A DNA stretch of 64,000 nt from contig NZ_CP027860.1 in assembly GCF_003015185.1 (NCBI RefSeq), positions 4,578,501 through 4,642,500 on the forward strand, in the 5' to 3' direction. Within the stretch, counting starts at the first letter, position 1. Each line of letters opens with the position of its first letter. Below the pieces are notes generated by a model. The model had not been told where the DNA came from. It did no database searches and worked only from the letters and a program-made list of their open reading frames with translations. The DNA is from Ahniella affigens. Lineage in GTDB: Bacteria > Pseudomonadota > Gammaproteobacteria > Xanthomonadales > Ahniellaceae. Below, one piece after another: positions 58,350 through 64,000 of this stretch. The position numbers were made by a program, and so were the translations under genes.

Positions 58350-59542
58350 ACCTGCCCCCGTTGAAACACCAGCGAGGCATTGTTGCCACCAAAGCCGAAC
58401 GAATTGCTGAGTGCGATCCGGAGCGGCGCGTGTTCGTTGTCGAGCCGGATCTGCGGCCCACAGACTGGATCCAGGCTTTGGCTGTTCAAGCAACCTGGCG
58501 CCAAACCGGCTTCGAGCGCGAGCAGGCAAATCACTGCCTCAACGATGCCTGCCGCACCCAGCGTGTGACCCATCCAGCCCTTGGTCGAACTCGCGCGGGT
58601 CGTGGCCGGGAACATCCTGGCGATCAAGCCCGCTTCGACCTCATCGTTCTTCTGGCTGGCCGTGCCATGCATATTGATGTAGTCGACCTGATCGGCACTG
58701 AGTCCGGCGCGAGCCAATGCCGCTTCGATGGCGAGGCGCGCACCGAGGCCTTCAGGATGCGGCGTCGACATGTGGTGCGCGTCGGAGCTTTCGCCCCAAC
58801 CCAGCAGTCTCGGGGCATCGGGCGCTCCGTCGCGTTCGAGCAATGCGAATCCGGCCGCCTCGCCAAGGTTGATCCCACGGCGCGCCGGGTCGCAAGGCCG
58901 ACACGGTTCGGGCGACACTAACTCCAACGCATTGAAGCCAAACAACACCGAGCCGCACAGCGTATCGACACCACCAACGATGGCCGCATCAATCACCCCC
59001 AATCGGAGCAAGCGCTCGGCTTGCGCGAACACTTTGGCCGATGAGGAACACGCCGTAGCCGTCGTCAAGCAGGGCCCGCGCGTACCGAGCACGCGCCCCA
59101 GAAAATCGCCAAGCGAATGTGGGTGATGCACGGTCGAGCGGCGCAGGTCTTCCGGAAAGCGCTTGTCTTCGGTCAATCGACTGTAGGCCTCTTCGCTCGC
59201 GCCGATGCTTGCTGTGGACGTGGCCAGCAACAACCCCACGCGATCCGCACCGTAGCGAGCCACAGCGGCCTTCGCTTGTTCCAGAAAGTTGTCAGCGTTT
59301 AACCCAAGCCAAGCCAGTCGATTATTGCGGCACTCGTGCACCGACCAAGCCTCTGGCAGGGCTTGTTCTTCCAAACCTTGAACGCGGCCAATGTAAGTCG
59401 GCAGCGGACTGGGTCCGAAGTCATTGGGACGGAGCCCGGTCTGGCGATTCGTCAGGGCCTGAAGCAGCGCAGACCGACCCACGCCACAGGCGGTCGTCGC
59501 GGTATAGGCGGTGATGCTCACCGGTTGAATCTTGCTGCTCAC
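58346..59542 (-). CDS. FabF-like beta-ketoacyl-ACP synthase of aryl polyene type
   Basis: 398 residues from the GTG at 59542 (AGG upstream). Active Cys in TATACSSSAKVF, His in INMHGTASQKND and second His in KGWMGHTLGAAG, with SFGFGGNNASLV at the end, complete a KAS II triad. It elongates an acyl-ACP chain by decarboxylative condensation. Partnered with the chain-length-factor-like protein, it resembles aryl-polyene ketosynthases. First gene of the operon in this window. Confidence 0.9.
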   Translation of the reverse strand: MSSKIQPVSITAYTATTACGVGRSALLQALTNRQTGLRPNDFGPSPLPTYIGRVQGLEEQALPEAWSVHECRNNRLAWLGLNADNFLEQAKAAVARYGADRVGLLLATSTASIGASEEAYSRLTEDKRFPEDLRRSTVHHPHSLGDFLGRVLGTRGPCLTTATACSSSAKVFAQAERLLRLGVIDAAIVGGVDTLCGSVLFGFNALELVSPEPCRPCDPARRGINLGEAAGFALLERDGAPDAPRLLGWGESSDAHHMSTPHPEGLGARLAIEAALARAGLSADQVDYINMHGTASQKNDEVEAGLIARMFPATTRASSTKGWMGHTLGAAGIVEAVICLLALEAGLAPGCLNSQSLDPVCGPQIRLDNEHAPLRIALSNSFGFGGNNASLVFQRGQV

Positions 59543-59694
59543 ACCTGTTCTCGGCCGGAAATAGCCTGACAGTATATCGGAGCGGCCTTGCCGAGGCCGA
59601 ACGGCAGCCGTCCAAGCGCGCCGCAAGCTGATATCCGCGCAAATCCGCGCCCGGCACGAGACCGGGCGCAGCGCCAATCAGTGCGCCTTCCTGG

Positions 59695-62445
59695 CTATTC
59701 GAAATCGTTCGCAAACAATGTGTTACTGAGCGTGGTGCACCCTGCGTTGAAGGCTGCTGTAAACGCAGTCTGGTCGGCAGCATTGACCGTCGGCAACGCC
59801 GTCGTCGGGTCTAGCGAGTGGTTGAAGTTTGCTTTCGGACTGGTCGCGTTGAAGGCGACGGTGAACGCATCGACATCGGCCTGGGTGTACGTGCCATCCA
59901 GGTTGTAGTCGGCGAGGCACGCGTTGCTCGGCAGGCTGGCGGCGTTGTCCGGGCTGGAGCCAGCGTTCGTTTCGTTCCAATCCAAGAATCCATCGCTATC
60001 GCGATCGACGCCCGCACGGTAGGCGGTACGCGCCCCGACCGCCGTGAACGTCACGACGCTGGCAGCGGTCGCCGCATCGCGGAGCGCCGTCAGGTCGACG
60101 AAATCATTCTCGCGATCGGCCAGCATGAAGCCTTGGGTAATGTAGACATAGCCGCGGCTGACTCCCGCGACGTTGCGTTCGGCAATCAGGCCGATCGTGC
60201 CGGCATTGGCCAAGGTTTGTAGGGTCGACAAGCGTGCCAGCGTGTTCGCGTCGGCATTGTTGCTGCCATCAAAGCTGACTTGCTGGCCGATCGCGGCATG
60301 CGTGCCGTTGTCGAACGCGATCATGAAAGCTTCGACATCGCGACGGGCGGTTACCGCTTGCTGTGGTGGGCCGAAGTTGAAGCCGACGCTGAGCAACGCA
60401 TTCAGATTGTCGAAGTCAGAATTGCTGTTGAAGCCGAAGCCCTTACTGTTGTTCTGGCTGCCAATGGACCAGCCGACCTTTTCGTACATGCCGCGCAGCT
60501 GCGCCTGTTTCATCGCCTGCGGGGCCGCGGCCAATTGGGGATCATCGATTCTTCGCGTGGTCCCCGCTGGGCCAGCGTGACACGTTTGACACGTCGCACC
60601 GCCGGGCAGCACGGGCTGCGTTTGAAAAATCGTCTGTCCCGTATTGGGATTGCCGGTCTGGCCATTCGACACCGGGATCGATGTCGGCATGGTGTTGTCG
60701 AGATTGCGGAACGGATTCGGCGGGTAGCGAACCGTGGCAATGAAATCGGAGAACTGCTGCATCGCAGTCGCATTGGGTTGCGCATCAAGACCTTGCAATC
60801 CCACAAACGCCGGCGCGAATGCCGCTAGATTCTCGCGGTCGCCACGCCAGTGCAGAGGCTCAGTGCCGACGATCCCTTGCAGGCTTTGCGTGACCAGCGG
60901 CCCCTTCATCGGGTGCCAAGGGCGGCAGTTGCCCGGACCCTGCACACACGTCTGGTTCACGGTCTTCATGGCGCCACTCGGATCACCCAAGTCCCAGGCC
61001 AGGAAATCGGTGCGTGCATCCACATGGCAACCCGCGCAGGCCGTTTGGCCCAAGCCGCTACCGGCGTGCGTGTCGTACAGCATTGGGCGACCGAGTCTGA
61101 CGGCCGTGGACGTCGGATCAAAGAAACTCAAACGCGACGCTTCTTGATTGGTATTGGTGTCGACGACCGAAATGCTGGCATCGAATTTGTTCAGCACATA
61201 GAGGCGGTTGACGGCTGCATTCAGCGCCAAGCCCGTTGGCCCCTGCCCGACGTCAATTCTGGCGAGACGCGTGCCGGTCGCATCAGTCTTGATGAGGTTG
61301 TTCGAGCCCATGCCACTCACCCAAGCCGTGCCGTCCGCATTGAACGCGACGCCACGCGGATCACCCAACGACTGCTCGCGCGCAGTCGGGTCCAGGAACG
61401 TGCTCTGATAGTCGAGATGCGGGTTCAAATCAGCGATCAACGTGTTGGCGGGGTTCGCAGCAGGAAACGAGCCCGTGCGTACCCGCACGAACTTCGCTTT
61501 GACCTTGGGCTCGAAGCGCTGTTCGTTTGTCGCTTCGGTGCCCACGGTCAGCACGCGGCCGTCAGGGGCCACGCCGATCGCCATGACCGTTGTCATCAGG
61601 CCGTTCGCATAGCTCAGACTGTTGTTGCTCGTGTCGATGATCGCCACGTCGTGATCATGAAAATTCCACGTCACGAAGTTGGTCCAGTCGCGACTGTTGC
61701 CATCGCGGAATCGCCCATCGGCCGAGCGACGCACAATCTGTGCGACCGGCGGCGGCGTATCGAGTCCCCCTGCAATCGGCGGATCAAACGTCGTACCAAC
61801 ATTCGGTGGCGGGTTCTGGCCGCCATACGGGCCGCTCGCATTCGAGACCACCGGGAAGTCGATGATCGTGCTGGTGTTGCCCGACTCAAACAGCGCGACA
61901 TACACCCGGCTGCCGTCGGCACTGCGTGCCAGCGCGCGCGGCTCTTCGCCCTGAATCGGCAGCACGGTCGGCGCGGTCGCCAAGCTCAGCGGATTGTAGA
62001 CATGCACCTGATTGAGCTGCGACATCGACACATAGGCCCGCTCGGGCGTGCCGGCGAACACCACGTCGGCGGGCTCGTCGCCAGTCAGAATCGTGCGGAT
62101 CACGCGGCCGGCGTTCAAGTCGACGATGCTGATCGAGTCCGACAGATGATTGATGACCCACGCCTCATTGGCTGTGCGAAAGCGCACGCTGACCGGCTCC
62201 ACGCCGACGCGGACAGTGCCGGCAGCACTGAGGTTGCCACCGGCGTCGACCGTAAAGATCTGCAGACGCTGGTCAGCAGTATTGACCGCCAGCAGCCGGG
62301 TCTGATCGGGGCTCAGGTCGAGCGGATGGACGTGCGGAGATTCCCAATTGAGCCAGGCGTTTTGCGCGAAGGCGGCTGAGGTCGTGAGAAGCATCGCCAG
62401 GGCGACAAGACCAGCGGTGGTTCGGGATGAATTCGGGCGCTTCAT
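59695..62445 (-). CDS. Secreted beta-propeller protein with c-type heme motifs
   Basis: 916 residues with signal peptide (AGLVALAMLLTTSAAFAQ). YVTN-type beta-propeller repeats occupy the first 430 residues (PDQTRLLAVNTADQRLQIF; SISIVDLNAGRVIRTILTGDEPADVVF; LYVLNKFDASISVVDTNT). Two CxxCH heme motifs follow (TACAGCH near 466, ATCQTCH near 616) in a cytochrome c peroxidase-like domain. A dockerin-like calcium loop (DYNLDGTYTQADVDAF) and the tail NTLFANDFE end the protein. Extracytoplasmic electron transfer is expected; the substrate is unknown. Two calcium-type repeats at the C-terminus resemble dockerin halves. Confidence 0.8.
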   Translation of the reverse strand: MKRPNSSRTTAGLVALAMLLTTSAAFAQNAWLNWESPHVHPLDLSPDQTRLLAVNTADQRLQIFTVDAGGNLSAAGTVRVGVEPVSVRFRTANEAWVINHLSDSISIVDLNAGRVIRTILTGDEPADVVFAGTPERAYVSMSQLNQVHVYNPLSLATAPTVLPIQGEEPRALARSADGSRVYVALFESGNTSTIIDFPVVSNASGPYGGQNPPPNVGTTFDPPIAGGLDTPPPVAQIVRRSADGRFRDGNSRDWTNFVTWNFHDHDVAIIDTSNNSLSYANGLMTTVMAIGVAPDGRVLTVGTEATNEQRFEPKVKAKFVRVRTGSFPAANPANTLIADLNPHLDYQSTFLDPTAREQSLGDPRGVAFNADGTAWVSGMGSNNLIKTDATGTRLARIDVGQGPTGLALNAAVNRLYVLNKFDASISVVDTNTNQEASRLSFFDPTSTAVRLGRPMLYDTHAGSGLGQTACAGCHVDARTDFLAWDLGDPSGAMKTVNQTCVQGPGNCRPWHPMKGPLVTQSLQGIVGTEPLHWRGDRENLAAFAPAFVGLQGLDAQPNATAMQQFSDFIATVRYPPNPFRNLDNTMPTSIPVSNGQTGNPNTGQTIFQTQPVLPGGATCQTCHAGPAGTTRRIDDPQLAAAPQAMKQAQLRGMYEKVGWSIGSQNNSKGFGFNSNSDFDNLNALLSVGFNFGPPQQAVTARRDVEAFMIAFDNGTHAAIGQQVSFDGSNNADANTLARLSTLQTLANAGTIGLIAERNVAGVSRGYVYITQGFMLADRENDFVDLTALRDAATAASVVTFTAVGARTAYRAGVDRDSDGFLDWNETNAGSSPDNAASLPSNACLADYNLDGTYTQADVDAFTVAFNATSPKANFNHSLDPTTALPTVNAADQTAFTAAFNAGCTTLSNTLFANDFE

Positions 62446-62460
62446 GGTGAGTCTCCCTGT

Positions 62461-62889
62461 TTATCGCGCTGCGGGCGCGGCCGGCGTTTGCGCTGCGGGA
62501 CCGCGGTCCGGACACTGGCCGTCGGCTCGCAGGCTGGCGCCTGCGGAACGCCGCCCAGCGCGCATTTGTTCGAAGCGTTGCAGCTGGTCCGGATTCAGGA
62601 TTTTTGCAAGTTCGCCCCGGAACTGCTCCTGCAAAGCCCGCTCGGCTCGCATTTGTTCACGATGCAATCGAAACAGGGCCAAATGTTGTTGCTCGGATAA
62701 CGCGTCGACCTTGGCCAGCGCCTCACCCTGGAGATCCAGCATTTGGCCAAGGTCCGGCGGTGGACCGGGCGGTTGATTCTGGCCACGACCGGGGCCAGGC
62801 TCTGGCCCGGCCATACCTCGTGGCGGCAGTGCCGCAGCAGTACTGAGCAGCATGGCACTCAGCAGGATGACAGTGAGTTTGAGTTTCAT
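62461..62889 (-). CDS. Small Spy/LTxxQ-like periplasmic protein
   Basis: 142 residues with signal peptide (KLTVILLSAMLLSTAAALP), a Pro/Gly-rich linker and a helical LQGEALAKVDALSEQQHLALFRLHREQMRAERALQEQF region like Spy/CpxP chaperones, then a disordered Ala/Pro-rich end. Lies 15 bases after the propeller gene start on the same strand, likely one operon. Confidence 0.65.
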   Translation of the reverse strand: MKLKLTVILLSAMLLSTAAALPPRGMAGPEPGPGRGQNQPPGPPPDLGQMLDLQGEALAKVDALSEQQHLALFRLHREQMRAERALQEQFRGELAKILNPDQLQRFEQMRAGRRSAGASLRADGQCPDRGPAAQTPAAPAAR

Positions 62890-63126
62890 GGCGTCTCCCT
62901 CGGTGGTTAGGCCCGTTGCATCGGGTCAGAACCTGGTGCCGGGCCGCATCTGCGGGGAATTTGGCCAGCACCGAGGTTCTGATGGCTGGCACGTTACGGC
63001 GCAAATTTGCAGAGGCCCTGGACAAACCGTGGAGAAATTGGGGAGAAACGAGCAGCGCCGGGTCTATGCCGTTCGATCTACAACAACGGCCTAAACCTAT
63101 TCACGCACTCGGGCATCGAATGGGGC

Positions 63127-63711
63127 ATGATTCTCGCAATGAGCCACCACGACAGCTTCGATTCCTTCACCCCGGCGTTTACCGACGGTGCGGATACGTC
63201 GCTCATCAAGAAAGCCGTGGGCGGTGACCGGCATGCATTTGAACGCCTGTACCGCCGCCATTCCGGGCGAGTGTTTGCCGTGATCCTGCGGCTGGTGGGC
63301 CAGGATCAGGCGCGCGCTGAGGACTTGACGCAGGACACCTTTGTCAAAGTCTGGCAGAAGCTGGCTGACTTCCGTTTCGAAAGTGCCTTCTCGACGTGGC
63401 TGCATCGGCTCGCGGTCAACACCGCGCTGATGGCGCTGCGATCTGAGTCGGGTATGCAGGTCGAGGCGGATGGGCTGGAGCAGGTCGCCGACATGCCCAT
63501 GCCGGAAACACTGAAGCCGGAGCATCGAGTCGATCTCGAAGTACTGATCGGCAAGCTGCCACCTCGGGCACGCGCGGTATTGGTACTGCACGATGTCGAA
63601 GGCTGGAAGCACGAGGAGATTGGTGCCGAGCTCGGCATTGCGGTGGGCTCCTGCAAAGCCCATCTGCATCGCGCCCGGCAGTTGCTCAGCAAGTGGCTGG
63701 GCAACCCATGA
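63127..63711 (+). CDS. ECF-type RNA polymerase sigma factor
   Basis: 194 residues from the ATG at 63127, or 190 from 63139. Region 2 is HAFERLYRRHSGRVFAVILRLVG...AEDLTQDTFVKVWQKL; region 4 is LPPRARAVLVLHDVEGWKHEEIGAELGIAVGSCKAHLHRAR, an HTH. It lies 54 bases before the putative anti-sigma gene, the usual order. It is divergent from the periplasmic-protein/propeller operon, which may be a target. Confidence 0.9.
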   Translation: MILAMSHHDSFDSFTPAFTDGADTSLIKKAVGGDRHAFERLYRRHSGRVFAVILRLVGQDQARAEDLTQDTFVKVWQKLADFRFESAFSTWLHRLAVNTALMALRSESGMQVEADGLEQVADMPMPETLKPEHRVDLEVLIGKLPPRARAVLVLHDVEGWKHEEIGAELGIAVGSCKAHLHRARQLLSKWLGNP

Positions 63712-63765
63712 CGATTCAACCACTGACTGCCCAGGACGGCGGCACGCTGATTGGAGTAAGCACCC

Positions 63766-64000
63766 ATGGATGAACTGGAATATCGACGCCTGCTGAAAAA
63801 GCTGCCCGAGCGGATCGAGCCACAACGCGATCTGTGGTCCGGCATCGAAGCGCGCCTCGTCGACCCGGCGAAGCGCCCGCTGGCGAGACAGCCGTTTCCG
63901 TTTGCGATTGCTGCGTCCTTGCTGACCGCAGTGCTGCTTGGTGCATGGGTGCTCGGCCAATCGGGTGTCAGTAATCAGACGCCCGAGACCGCTAACGCCA
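63766..64000 (+). CDS. Anti-sigma factor, N-terminal part (cut by window edge)
   Basis: The visible 78 residues from the ATG at 63766 (GGAG upstream): a cytoplasmic helix region DELEYRRLLKKLPERIEPQRDLWSGIEARL, then a transmembrane segment FPFAIAASLLTAVLLGAWVLG and the start of a periplasmic part. The arrangement fits a membrane anti-sigma factor for the ECF sigma upstream. No zinc HxxxCxxC motif is visible. Confidence 0.72.
   Translation, partial: MDELEYRRLLKKLPERIEPQRDLWSGIEARLVDPAKRPLARQPFPFAIAASLLTAVLLGAWVLGQSGVSNQTPETANA

Overview
The window comes from a GC-rich gammaproteobacterium, most likely Xanthomonadales/Lysobacterales (Rhodanobacteraceae- or Lysobacteraceae-like). The basis is an OleA very like the Xanthomonas one, an aryl-polyene/xanthomonadin-type gene block containing a flavin halogenase-like enzyme, abundant REP-type palindromes with a REP-associated transposase, and secreted proteins ending in the short tail F-A-N-x-F-E. 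The genus cannot be fixed from the sequence alone.

Layout. 1-4.0 kb: the 3' end of a sigma-54 regulator and two paralogous exported metallo-beta-lactamase-fold proteins that share upstream sequence. 4033-4108: a tRNA with anticodon CAT. 4134-29277: a complete Tn7-like transposon of about 25.1 kb, visibly less GC-rich than its surroundings. It starts 25 bp past the tRNA, is bounded by TGTGGGAG...CTCCCACA ends with TnsB-type repeats, and is flanked by the 5-bp duplication GCTTG. Its core is one leftward operon: a fused TnsA-TnsB transposase, a TnsC ATPase, a TniQ/TnsD-type targeting protein and a KfrA-like coiled-coil protein. The last gene is interrupted by an IS5-family element. Cargo left of the core is an RHS toxin with a putative immunity gene. 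Cargo right of it is a small HTH regulator, an unknown protein followed by a 1524-residue nuclease-STAND NTPase (Avs-like), a DUF4236 protein, and a Gabija/class 2 OLD nuclease-helicase pair. A second copy of the left end lies directly beyond the right-hand duplication (29283), so two related elements appear to have entered the same site.

29.7-35.8 kb: three secreted proteins of unknown role and a REP-associated transposase. 36-43 kb: an FkbM methyltransferase, a 100-bp tandem repeat, an operon of AAA+ ATPase, membrane protein and TPR-membrane protein, and a glucanase-like repeat protein. 43.1-45.2 kb: a chimeric protein with a ricin-type lectin, a Cry-toxin-like helical domain, a jacalin-like lectin and a basic tail. 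45-52 kb: a GH44 glycanase and housekeeping or unknown genes. 52-55 kb: oleA, grxD, an SDR and marC. 55.2-59.5 kb: a tightly overlapping leftward operon of ketosynthase, chain-length-factor-like protein, GT2 glycosyltransferase and halogenase-like flavoenzyme. 59.7-64 kb: a beta-propeller/cytochrome protein, a small periplasmic protein and an ECF sigma/anti-sigma pair.

The outstanding feature is the intact Tn7-like element with its defence cargo. The lectin-Cry-like chimera and the unknown protein paired with the STAND nuclease are the best candidates for undescribed biology. Family calls rest on motifs read by eye; no database search was possible.
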